A stretch of 64,000 nt of DNA, from the NCBI RefSeq assembly GCF_900496995.4, contig NC_044009.1, positions 51,028,505 through 51,092,504 on the forward strand, read 5' to 3'. The notes under the pieces are model-generated. The model saw only the letters and a program-made list of their open reading frames with translations, made no database searches and had not been told where the DNA came from. This document shows, piece by piece, positions 12,236 to 25,700 of the stretch (within the stretch, counting starts at the first letter, position 1; each line of letters begins with the position of its first letter). Both the position numbers and the translations under genes were made by a program. This DNA is from Aquila chrysaetos chrysaetos (taxonomy: Eukaryota; Chordata; Aves; Accipitriformes; Accipitridae).

Positions 12236-15200
12236 GTAAGTGAGTTTTTCTACAAATCTTAAATGTATTTGTAATTTTAAACTATTTTGCCTGTCCATAA
12301 TTTATCCATCCTCCCCTTTGCAAACAGTACTTGAGAAAAATGATAATACAGTGCCCTATGAATAGTTGTCTTGTTTTTAGACACACACACACACGCTTTT
12401 TTCTTTTTTGCTTACTTACCTGTATTTAGTGACCTGACTTCATTGAAGTACTTTGTCTTGTTTGCAGAATAGCATGTTTTACCTTCTCTTATTTACTTAC
12501 TATATACTAAAAACCAGGTGTTTAATTTATTCTTTTTTTAGGCCATTAATAAAATATTTTCTAAAGACTTGTTATTGCCAAGCAAGGCAAATATAGTTAC
12601 TGAAACCAGAATGCAAAATTTTATAGTTCACTTTTCCAAGGTCTTTGGAGTATGAAAGGCAGCACTTTGTGTCTGTTCTTTACTTAAACATGGAAGTATT
12701 TTGCTGATTTATTAAAAAGCTCACTTCAGTGGCAGCTCTAAGTGACATCGAATATTCTAAAATTTCAGTCATTTTTTTTATAACAGATGGTCTAGCAAGT
12801 ACTGGTGAGCAGTAACAGCAGGACTTGGGGGTTGTTAGATATTGGCTGAATAAAGGTCATGACTCTCTTAAGAAATGGTATTCTAGTTCTTTGAAGTACT
12901 GCATTAAGTTTTATTTGACCAAAACAGTTATTGTTTGGAAAGGGAGAGACTTAAGAAAATAAAAGCATAATAGATCTTCATTAAAATGTATTTAGAAATT
13001 ATTTTTAGTAATATTTTAGAAAAACTTCCTTTTGTGTTTCTTAAATGTTGAATGAGTAGAAGAAATCATTATAGTCATTTCTACGAAATAAAGTTTCCCC
13101 ACGCACTAGGATGTTTTCTCCTTTAATGACAGTTTAAAGCTAAGCTGAACGGTAGTTCTGATTTATCTGTTTCTCAGAGAAGTGGCAAAGCATCTGCAAG
13201 CTTGCTTGCACAGCATGATTAAAATTCAGCTATGCTGGAAGGCGAAGGACAATTTTAAAGAAATCTTATTTGTTCCTACTAGTATCTAGTAACTGTAAGT
13301 CACTTAGGAGGGGAAAGTACTTTTTTTTTTTTTTAAAATCCATTTAGTTGTAGCTTTGCAGAAGAAGTGGGGGTGTTTACACAGTGGGGGTGTTCTGAAC
13401 TAATTTTATTTCTGCTAAATGTTAAACTTTTAGGATGGAAATAGAATTTTTCAATTTGGAAATGGAGTTAGGTTCTATAGCATTGTTACCCCTCTAGTTC
13501 CACATGTATCTTTGAACAGTCTAAAAAAAATTGATACTGAATTCTCCCTTGAGCAAAGAAAAGAAATTAAAAGAAGAAATAAAATGTAGGAAGGATGGTA
13601 CGGAAATAGTTGAAAACTGTGTAAAAATTTGTCTGGCTCTGAGACCTCATTAACTGTAACTTGTCATAAGAATGCATGCTGCTGTGTTTGTCTAAAGTAG
13701 CCATTAAACAAAACCTTATCTCTGGGAGTGAAGAGTGGTTTACCAAACAGGGAGTTACAGTATGGTGAACTCCAAACAACAGCAGATTAAGAACATCAAG
13801 GAATACATGTTTTACGGAAGTTACAGTACAGTGTAGTTGTAATAGCCAGTTCTATAAAATAATCCTCATTTTTGCAGATGAACCCAAAACTCTTTTGACA
13901 ATCTTCAGCTGTATTTAAAATCCTCAACTATTTCGGCAGGATTTTCAAATTCTTCTTTTTCTTCTGTGAAGTTGTCTCCTGTGTGATGCCTGTTTTTCTT
14001 TCCCGACTTGAAGAGTTTCAGCTTATTTGTTAATAGAACTCCTTTCCTGCAGTTATTTCACTGAGTGAAATAAGCCCTGTCGCTGAGCATAATGTAGGCA
14101 GGGGAAATTGGAGAACTTTTATTTTTTTTTCTAAAAATAAAATAAAATTTAAAAATTCTCCTTCCCACTTATCTCCAACCCATGCAACCCTGTACTGTGA
14201 GTTTATGATTAAATGCTAGCCATTTGATCATTTGTTTGTCCTGTTTAAATCGAGATTGTGAACTGTTCTTCAGTATCCTATTGGTGATTTTCTTTAACTT
14301 TGTCTGAAAAACAGCAAAAATGTGCTGTTCCAGTTTTAATGATATTTCATTGCAATATAAAATAACAAAATTTTGATTTTGTTGTGATGTTTCTTCAGAT
14401 TTAACTCTTATTTGGGTAGTATGTTATCCTGAATGATTTCATGAAGTTCACTTTAAACTTTAAATGTGAGCATATGTTTTCTCTTGAACAGAAAAGCCCC
14501 TCAACTTAAGATTAATAAGTGGGTTTTTTTATTATTATCGTTTACAGGAATGATTGCATAGAGAAGAAGGACAGCCCTGAAGTGTTTTTCTGTTGTTGTG
14601 AAGGCAACATGTGTAATGAACGCTTTTTCTATTTTCCCGAAATGGAGGTCACGCAACGTAAGTTAGACTAACGCATTTATGAAGGAACTGCTTAGCAGAG
14701 TTCAGAAAGATTTCATATTGTGCATGTTCAGCAGATAAGACTTTTCAAAATGTTGTGGTCAGTTTTTCCTGCCAGAAGGTTTCTGATTCCTGGATGATAG
14801 AGTGCTGTGTGCATTCACATAAAGAGCCTAGAAAATTGCCAGTTCATTTCTTCAATTTTGAAAGGTCTCTATACTAGAAGCAATTTAAATTGATAAAAGG
14901 TACTTCAGCTCTTTTCTAAGGGTGAGAAGGAAGGATAATATGAAATAATTGGCTGTTTTAAGATACAGAAGTTACTGTCAAATCTTACCTTAATTGTATA
15001 GTTAAGCTTCTGTAAGTGTCTATAAATCATTGGGCTAAAAGCCATATCATCCTTATATGCATGTACCAGCCTATGAATGCTCTTCTTCTTGAAACAATGC
15101 TCTCACTATTTCTTTAAACTAATTGGACCTTTGAGTTTCTCTGTATATTGACATAGTAACCTTTAGAAAGGGGGGAAGAATTTCGTTCCAGGATACAAAG

Positions 15201-18200
15201 AAAATCAGATAGCCAGACTTAACAAATAATTGTTTTAAAAAACAATAACTAAAAGATTATCTGATTATTCTTGCATATCTTCTTCGAGTCAAGAATCTAA
15301 TCTTTGTTGGAAAGCTGAATGATGTTAATAACTGAACTGAAAACAGCAAATGTCTTGTGTACCAAACAGCCAGAGGAAGTTGTTTATGAAATTAAATAAC
15401 ATTTTCTGAGATGAAAATAGCCTTTGCTGACCCAAGAGATATTCTTGTCATTTTTGTCATGATACTGCTAAGGCAATAATTGATGTTCTTTTTCACTCTC
15501 ATGAAACCTCTTTTGCCCCAGGGGTCTGTGACTGCCCCTGTACCAGTTGCCTCAGAAGCAGTGCTTCTCTGGAGCCTTTCTGGAGATCCTATGGAGGGGG
15601 TCTTCAGCTAGAAAGCTTTTACTTTCAGCACATCAACAGTGCATAGAAATGTTGGCAGATAATTTCTGGCCTATTTTACTTATTAATGACATCTTACTGT
15701 GCACGTTCCAAAGACTAAACCTCTGTATTGATTCTTTTTTTCATTCATTAGGTGATGGCATTCTTACAGTCTTTTTTAAAATACAGACACCTCTTACACG
15801 CTGCAGATAGGTGGAGCTTAGAAGCACAAAAAAGTTAGATGTGCTGATGTGTAAATCTGGGGATCTGAGTTATTTCTGTGCTTTCCAAAATGCTGCTTTT
15901 TAAATATGTGTCTGTTTATATTAAAGTACACTATTTAATCAAGTATTGTTAGCGTGTTGTGCTGATTGCAAGAATTTTTGGAAAATTGGGATGCTAGACA
16001 TTTCAAGCACTGGATGATTTTTGTTTCTTAAAACCTGTGGGTTTTGTTGTTTGTTTTTTTTTTCCAGCAACTTCCAACCCTGTTACACCTAAGCCACCTC
16101 TGTTCAATACCTTGCTTTATTCATTGGTGCCTATAATGGGAATTGCAGTTATTGTGCTCTTTTCATTTTGGATGTACAGACATCACAAGCTAGCGTATCC
16201 TCCAGTACTCGTTCCAACCCAAGTAAGTTGCTGCATTATGATTTTGGTTTTTGTGAATGGTATAACCATTTTCTGAAGCGGAGAGGATAGAAAAGGGTCT
16301 GCATCTGTCACGTGGCTGAAGTCTTCTGTTACCTTCCTGGTTAAGAGGTGCTAATGCTTGCTAGCTGCAAAAGCAGAAAATTAAGCTTTACTTAAATAGC
16401 CTCATCTCCTTTAATTGATTGGTCTTTGAATGTATGAGCAACTGCTTAATGTTTTTACACATCTGTTTGTTTGGGAGGAGTAAAACAAAATATACAATTT
16501 CGGATGGCAAAGATGCAGTACTGCTGGACAGCTGTGGGAAGTTTGTACTCCCAGGTAGTTAAAAGGACTACTTTTCTGAAAGTTATGTACAGCTGCGCTC
16601 AGGTACTTACCGTTGAGCTTTATGTAATGCTTACCTTAAAACAAAGATGAAGGAGACATGCTAATTCATAATGGCAATTTTCAGTGAATAGAAAATAGTA
16701 ACTAGTAGACGCTTAGCTATTTTTTAAAAAGTGTGGAACTGGCATACAGGTATCAGTTAAAGGGAACGTAAAGAAAATAAATCTTCAGTTGAAGCGTAGT
16801 TCCAGGGCTTAGCTCAGCTTGTGGCCTTATCTTTTTCCTCTTCCTTGTTTATGTATTTTTGTGTTTTGTCTTAAAATGTTTCAGTTTTAGCTATGTTTGC
16901 ATTTTACTTAGAAAATATTATGAGATTGTGGTCTCCAGACTAGAAATGTAAATTGGCTGTGTTGCATCAAAACAAACCTTTTTTGGCTGCATGTACATAG
17001 TTCCTGCTCTTGTCAGGCTCCAGCTGATTCTGTAGGTGTAATTAATATTAATACTAGAATTCCTCTTCCTTCAGTTATGTCTAGAGATTTAATTGAGATT
17101 AGAAGGCCTTTATGAAAAGAGTTAAGATGGCAAATTCTTCAGACTGAAGTAGGAAGGATGAACAAAATGTGGTAGTGGAAATGGAGAGAGAAGCGGCTTG
17201 CCCAGGGTCCTGCTATACTTGGGCTTTTACAGTAGGAATTGAACTTAAGCTTCCTAGCTCAGTGCAGTGACCACTCAATACATTGCCTCTCGTACAATGA
17301 TGATAAGATGATGCTATGATTAAATAAAATGTAAAACACTTGTTATTTTTGGTAGGACTGCATTTAAAAAAGATTTACACGTATTTGCTCTGTACTGCCG
17401 GCTTCTGTGATATTTTCAGTGCTACTGCTTGACTTCAGCGTGTTCCAGGAAACAGTATTGCCTGTGGTTGACAAATAAAATTGTTTTGGTTTCCATTCCA
17501 TAGTCATAGATAAGAAAAGTTTGGGGGGAGGCAGTGGGCATATGTTCTTGCCAAATGAAAAGAACATAATTTAGAGGAAAAAAGTATGTTTCTTGTCCTT
17601 GCAGAAAGTATTACAGATCCTCAAACTTCATGCAATCTGTTAGCATAATTATTTCATCCATCTCAATTTTTATGTATTTGGGACTTTACATCAACCTAGT
17701 AGTCTTCACTGTAAGATCAAATCATGACTGCTACTTGTGTGAATAATTTCAGCATGTGACTTCCTTTCTAGACTTAAAGAAATTAAGTAATGGATAAAGT
17801 GATAGAAAAGCAAGCAAATGTTAAATACGTGCGAGATATCAAGAACTTGAATTTTTATATTCTTCCTCCTTTTTATTGCGGTTCTTTTCTTGCATGGATT
17901 GTTTGGTACAGGAGTGGACATGTCATAAATTTTTTTAATAAATAGGGTAATAACCTGTTTTGTTAATGCTCAGATTGTATCTGTTGGGATAAGTATATGT
18001 TGGTGCTTGAGCTAGTTATGGTGTAACAGCATTTTCTTATCTTGTGGTGAATAGGCATTAAGGTTTGATGTGGAAAGTCAGGAAAAGCTACTTCTGCCTG
18101 AAAAACTAAATGAAATTACTATGGAAATAGAATGTATAAATATTCTCCCATAGGCAGCAGAGCAGTGTTTCCCACTTTTAAATTTGATTAGAGCTGATTT

Positions 18201-19691
18201 GAACAGGAGGCGGAGGAAGCAGGAAGAGATGGAAAAGTATTAGTAATTTTATAACCATGAAACAAACATTTAAATATTTATGCAATTAATATATTAAATA
18301 TTAATATTATATTTAATTAGGGCATGAGTAGAGTTTGTAGGCAAATGGATTCTTTTCTAAGTATTTCTGTAGCAAATGGTAGAATGGATAGATCAGATGT
18401 ATACCAGATACTCGCTAGAAAACGGGGATTTCTCAGTATGAGATACAAATAAAGGTTATCTCATTTTATTTCTGGAAGGTGATAGGAGTACTTATGTGCA
18501 GAACGCCCTGGTACTAATCTTTCTTCCAGTAAAAATGAAAGGATAGATGAGGAATAAGCAAAAGATAAAAATGAGGAAACATTGAAGAATGAGAAATTTT
18601 GGAAGAATTAGGAGAAGGGATAAGTTAAAAAAAAAATAAAATCAGAGAGCAAAAGGGAAAGAAATTGTTTGGAATATGTCAAAAAAAGCAAGATATATGC
18701 TAGAAGAAATTTTTGAACCCACGGTGAAATATAAAGGACAAGCATCTGAGAAAATGCAAACAACAACATTTCCTTTTGAAAGTGAAATTGCTTCACGGTA
18801 CATGCACGTATTGGGCAGGCAGTTCCTACCCAAACTGAGCTCAGTTCAGAGCTATGTGGATTAACTTCACTTTAAATTCCTTTTGAATGTACAGATAATT
18901 ATTTTAAAATTTCATGTAGTAGAAATAGTTTATATGTTTGGCTTAAGATTGGAAAGCAGTAGATAATTTTGTTTGCTCCTTACGTTTCATTCTTGCTTTC
19001 TTTCAGGTATTTGGGTAGAGAGATCAAGGGGGTTACTAGAATAGGTAACCGCTGAGACGCTCCTTGCCGGTTCCCCGAGTCAGAAGTGCCCGGCGGGTCC
19101 CGAGGCGTGTGTCCGGGACAGCCGTGGCGGAGCGAGCTGCCTGCTCCCAGGTGCCGCTGCCAGGGCAGGGACCTCTCGCTGCTCCTGCTGCTCTCATTAG
19201 TCTTGGCTTACAGACTTCTTTGTCTCTTGTTTGTGCTGTTAACTGTATGCCTCACTTTATTGTGTGGGGTGCTCTCTAGTTAAAGCTGTCAAATTTTATA
19301 AAATCTGTCACTATTTAAATTCTTAAATGAGTTGTTAACGAATGTAAGTTTGCTAAATACGTATGTGTATATGTAAAACGGTTTGAAAGAACGATTTCAT
19401 CTTCTTATTTATATTTTATATAATCATGCAGCAAACATATATTCATATGTCTGACCAAATTTACCAAAAACTGGATTAGTATTTTAGATATTTGAATCTG
19501 TGTATTTTTATATAGTTACTCTCACCCATTTAATTTTCACTCATGAGCACCAGGTACAGTGAAAACAAAACGCTACAACCTTTGCAGGCAAAGGCTTTCA
19601 CTCTCAAATTAGGTGTAGTTCAGATTTCTCCACAGCGTCCTACAAATATTCCTGGTAGAAATGTGAAAGCGGATGGCAAGGAGTTGATATG

Positions 19692-19725
<34 letters not shown>

Positions 19726-22700
19726 CTCTTGAGCTTGGGCCAGAGTTGTCAGTCAATGCTAATTACAACTGTGGTGTTACCACTCTGTCATCTGATAGAT
19801 AGGACCATAACCTATTTTATAGCATAACTGACACAAGCAACACTTTTGTTTATCAGTTCACACATCTGTGGCTCCCAACATTTTATATCCATACTGTGCA
19901 AAGAGAGATTAACCTCTTGTACTTTTTGTTGAGTGCCCAAGTTATGAATATCTTACTGGATCACAGAGTTGCTTTTTTTGTTTTGTGTTGTTTTTAAAAT
20001 AAGAGTCATATGTTGAGAGGGTTGGAAAAAAGCTTTACAGAGTCACTTAATGTCTTCATAACCTATTTTTGTGCTTTCTTCTGAAACGTTTGAAATTACT
20101 TGGGTCAAAGTGTTTTTAATCACTAAGCACAAGAAAGCCCTGATCGAGGCCTGTGTGGTGTGACCAGAAATTTAAAAACTCAGAATGGACAGATCCTGTC
20201 TGTTAGAGTGTCCATAAAAGCAAGCTTAGTTGCTAGGAATTACCATTTCTTTCCCTCCTCGGAGAGGAATATTACATGGTTGAAAAATACAACTACATCT
20301 TCTGCTTTTAACCTCCAATATATCACTTCATTTAAGCTTTTCACCCAGTATTTCCTATATTGAGCACAATAATCTTTTTATGTGCTTCATTTGGGGGGGG
20401 AGGTTTGCCCCATAAGGGTGAACCTCACTGGTCCTATATAAATGGAGAACGTCCCTAGTCTTCAAAGTTCTATGTGAACCAAGAATTAAGAATAATTGAA
20501 ACATTTGTATCAAATATAAAGAGATATTGATCTTACAGCTCTGGTCTCAAAAGGTTTTTTTGAGCATAAAAGAAAAAAATACTCTGTTATTTTGGTGGAT
20601 GGCAATTCTGGTATGGCTGCCTTCACTACCATACCATGGTAGTCTTTCTTCAGTGTATCTTTTCCTGAAGACACCCAAGTATGAATAGAACTTTGTAGCT
20701 ATGTCATGGTTTTAATATTTCAGTTTCAGCTGTAAGAAATTAGAATTGAAACCAGTATCACATAATGTGAGGTGAAAAATGATGGAGAAGAATTCCTAGC
20801 AGTGGCAGATGCAAGACACATTCTCAAATACTGACTGCAGGTCCGACTGCATGTGTAGCAGTGGAAAAACAAATTCTGTGTTGGAAACTAATAGGAAAAG
20901 AACATGTAACAAAACAAGCGCTGCTCTTTGTTGCAATTTTTAACCTCAGACATCTGGTCTAGGCCACTAGACCTGTGCCAAGGAGTTTGGTGAGCGTGTG
21001 TGCGTAACTTGAATGGTTTGTTTTCAAAAAAACATAAAAGTAATTAGTAACGGGGAAACTTTTTATTGTTGGCATTCAAAAATATTTTCATTTATTGTTT
21101 TTATTCTCTAAATTAACTTTTAGCATATCGAATAATCTACCTGGTGCACTTAAAATCTCTGGGATAACCTTTATCCCTCTGCCACACTAGGAAAATCACA
21201 GTTTGCTGGTGCAGAAGAATGAAGAAATTAAATCAAGTGTTCAGATTTTTTCCAGGTTTTATCTTCCAGCCACATTTTTTTTTTCTTCTTGTTGTTATAG
21301 GTATTTTAATAGAAAGATTATAACACTTGAAAAATGAAGAATAAGAAAGGGAGAGGTGTTTTTACAAGGACTTATTCCAAACGTAGGAAGATTAATAGCT
21401 ACTTGAAAAATATATGGAGGAGAAGCTAGGTGCTTATATGAAATGGGAAAAGAGATCAACAAAGAAAAGCTGGAGCTCAGAAAGAGGAAGAATAAAAAAA
21501 AAGATAAAGACTGAGTTTGAGCTTGTGGCTAGCTAGGAAAGAGTACATATCAGTGGTTAATGAATGATTAACATACAATGAGTGGCAATGTTGGTATTAA
21601 AAAGGAATAGCTGAATGATCACAAGACTTGGACTGCTAGATGTGTGCATGATTTCACGTTCTCTAATACTGCATTTCATATCTTCAGAACTAGTAAGAAT
21701 TTCTTTTAGAATTGATTCCAATCAATAGCTGGAATGACACAGGAGAAAGATCTGGTGCTATCCTTTGATTGTGGTACTGTGAGGCACAACCAGGATATGG
21801 TTGTTTAAAGGAAAAAAAAAAACCAAACCAAACACAAATATTGGGATACTGTGAGAATGCAGTAGGAAAGTTATTATAGATAAGGAGTCCTTAATGTGTA
21901 GTAAGTAAATAGCTTGTAACTGTGGGGGTTTTGGTTTGGGGGGAGGGAGGGTGGGTTTTTTTTGGGTTTTTTTTTTTTTTTTAGAATTCATGGGCTATTA
22001 CAATACAAGTAGTTCCTTAAAATCTTTAACAGAGGGAAGAATTTGTATGACAAATAATTGGAAACCAAGTACATAGTGATGCATGCTTTTTCAGTGCTCA
22101 GTATACAACCAGACATCTAGAACTTTGGTTCTAAATCTTGATAGCTTTTAAAAAAAAATTTTACAAAAGTACTTTCCTGAATTCTCAACTTACTTTCAGA
22201 ATGAGCTATCTGCATTTAAATAAGCCATAAATGCAGATGTATTTTTTTAAATCTTCAAGAGGTAAGAAAAATACAAATCCAGACTTATGGTACCTTATCC
22301 TGAATGGCAGCCTAAAGGCAACTTTATAATTAAAGTACAATTAAAATTTTAAAAAGCCTCAAATGTATTTCTATAGTGAACTTGAAGTTACTTTGTGCTT
22401 TTGCATTGATTCAAACAGAGCGCTGTCTTACAAACTATGCTTTCAATGCTGTACCTTATTCCTGGCTTATTAAAAAGTAGGTTTAATTTTAGGAGTAGGC
22501 CTCTACAGAGTGGGTCCGAGAGGCTGGTGCAAGAAGATGTGCATGTGTCTGATAAGACTGGATGTAGGCAGTACTTTGTGTCGTATTCTCGTAAATGTTG
22601 ACTTGGCATATACACTTTTAACAACTGACAAGACACTGAAGGCTTTTACAGCACTGTATTTAATTTACCTTGAAGAATTTCTCTCTGTTTTTCATTCATT

Positions 22701-25700
22701 GTAAACAGTAATATTCAAAATAATTTATATTATCAAGACCACATTTAGATTATAGTCTTAGAGAGTGCTTTGGAACAATCATAGGAAGGCTGAAATACTG
22801 ATCTCTGAAGTCTGCAATTGGGTACTCTACCTTCAGGAGCTTTTTAATAATTTTCCATAATAAAGTCCAGTTTGCTGCATATCCTCAGATGTGCTGTCCT
22901 GAATGCTTTAGATTGACATCTTTCAGGTAATCTTTTATATCAGTAAATGGATGAGTATTACACATTTCCGAAGGTATAAAAAAAGTAATTAAATTTACCT
23001 TACATTCTCGAAAGAGGTTGAGGGACTGTGGGTGAATACAGATGTCATATTGAGGGCACTATTTAGGAACAAATGAAGGAATCAGTGCAATGAATTTATA
23101 ACACAATAATTTGCATTTATTTTAACACCATGTTTATAAAGATTTTTGTGACATGTTTGAAGTTTCGAATATGGTTGTGGATAGCCCAGATTTTGGAAAA
23201 GACCACACTGATTGGGTTTTTCTTTGGTCTAATTGGTTACAAATATTGCAATCACTTCCCTAATCCATGATAAAACCTTTAGAAGTAGTTTTCAGGAAGT
23301 ATAAATAGGAAGTTAGTGTGTTTATATGCATTTGTATAAATGATAGCTATTTGGGGGGGGGGGGGGGGGGTAATTGGTCCCAGTTTTTATTCATAACAGT
23401 TGTGTTAATTCCTGACATAATAAAGCACATATTTGCATTTCTGTAATAGCCTGATACTGCTTAAACTGGTGATGCTTGCATTTCTAATGGAAAAGTCTGA
23501 GGTGGTGGTCTGTAGTCTGAGGGGAAGGACAATGATTTTAAAATTAGAAGGTCTATGATGTGCATAAATCTCTCTTTGAAAATTTTCATGCGTGTCTAAT
23601 TTATTAGTGTTTGGGGGAAGTTGATCCCCTTAAGAAAGCAGTGAGAGGCTTGGGAGAGGACTCTTTATTTCTCAGTTTCATGTTTGCAGTTTCTCATTAT
23701 GGTAAGAGCAAAAAGGTTGGATTCATATATCTTTCTCCTTACTTCTGAGGAATTTACATAATTTTCAGGAGCTGTAGAGTTATAATAGCAAATAGGCCTG
23801 AAAAAAAGGACTAGTAAATTTTTTTTACAGCCGTAGGAAAGACGTTTGTTGAATAACTATTTCATATAAGCAATGCTTTTTATTTTTTTTAACAGTTATT
23901 GTTTGTTCTTTGACTACTTGAGTTAGTAGAAATATGAGTACACAGAGATATTTATATTACTCTGTTCAGTAGCCGTTCCCTATCAAATTCACAGATTGAG
24001 TAATACTTTTATTTTGCTTGGCTGCTGTTTCTGGCAAAGGAATATGGGGGGCTTGAAGGAGGAACTTCTTTAAGTAACTGTGCTCGTGGTTTTTGGCATT
24101 TGTGCTGCAGAATCTTACTTCTAAGTTTTTCTCAGTATACATGGAATAGCTGCCATTCTACTGGAACCACCAGCTCAAAGAGATTTGAAGGCAAAGATGA
24201 TCAGCTGCTCTGAAAACCACTTTAAGGGTTTGGGTTTTTTGTTTCGTGTAGGGTTGGGGTTTTTTTCCCCTTCTGAAGTGCCCCAAAATATTTGCAGGCT
24301 GTACAGGTCCTGCAAGAATCGGCTTCAGACTCTTGGTGTGGCTATTACCCTCATCTCCAGTGGTCTGCTGACTGACGGCGAGAGGAGGAGTGATCCTGTT
24401 GGGCTCCAGTGTTCTTTAGTGCTCTGTCAGTGGCAGCAAGCTCTATTACAGTACTTAAAAATCTGACTCCCAACTAATCTGGCCTTCAAGAAATACTTCA
24501 GTCCTTCTATTATTAATTATTTAGATAATGCGAAGTGTGTGCTAGACAGTTCTCAAGTGCAGAGAAAAGCCTCTTGTTGGCTGTATGCTCTGTAGCATCC
24601 TAAGAATGTGAAGACAAAGGGTGAAGAAAAGGATGATTGCTGTTACGTGGCAGGTGAATACTTCAAGTGTTTGAATTTCATGCTCTTGCAACATCTATCT
24701 GATCAAATTATAAAGGACAAAGAAAATGGTTGAGGCAAAAGTACAGGAGGAGGAACAAAGGTGTCTCAGCGCTTCTCTGCTTGAGGGGCGATGAGATTGT
24801 TCAATAAAAAAAGAGATGAAAGTAGCAGAAACAAGCGTGTATCATTAAAATGTGTTTTTAAGTTTCGGTAACAGTGCTCTGGGACTTAGATTTTTATAAT
24901 GGATTTCATTCCACAGGCTGTAAACTCATGTGACTTGTTTGAAAGAATCGTTAGTATTGTAATTTCCCTTTATATATGCTGGATATAGTGTTTTCAAGTT
25001 CACTTGTTCTAGTTACACCTCTAGCATGCCAGATTTATTGATTAAATTTAGTAATATAGACCTAGTATATGATGACCTCTTTCTTTATATGGTTTAGCTG
25101 TAACTTAGACATTAAAAAGTTTTCCTTTTCCACAGCTAGCTACTAATTGCAGCGAATTTTAAAAAATACAACGCTGCCCTCTACTGTACAGTTGTGAGCA
25201 TAACTTTTGTTTGTATGTTTAATTTTCTGCATGTGTTTATATACTGTTTTGTAGTAACATGACTGTTTATACACCTACAATGGACAATTCTGGTTTCAGT
25301 AATAAGATCAGTTCAGGTGATGGTCTGTATAATAATCTTTTTTTTGCCCATTTTTCTTTGCTGACATATCGATGATGGATTATTTTATTTTAAATGATCT
25401 GTTATTAGTACAAGAAAGTATTGCTATCTCCATGAATATTTTTGTTGTTACTTCACGAACAATTGATTTTGTCTCTTTTCTTATAAGCTGTTTTTTCATC
25501 CCATTCTTGGTATAAATAGTAATTTCTTTTGCCTGTGTTTTTTCCCCTCTCTACAAGCACGCCTTTCATATAATGATTGAGGTAAGATGCATTGATGTTT
25601 GTTCATGGTTATGGAACTTTCTGTGGACATGTAAGAAGTTGTTTTCGTATGAATTATTTTTTTTTCAGCCTTTTGGACAAGAAATTTGTAAGCATGCAAA

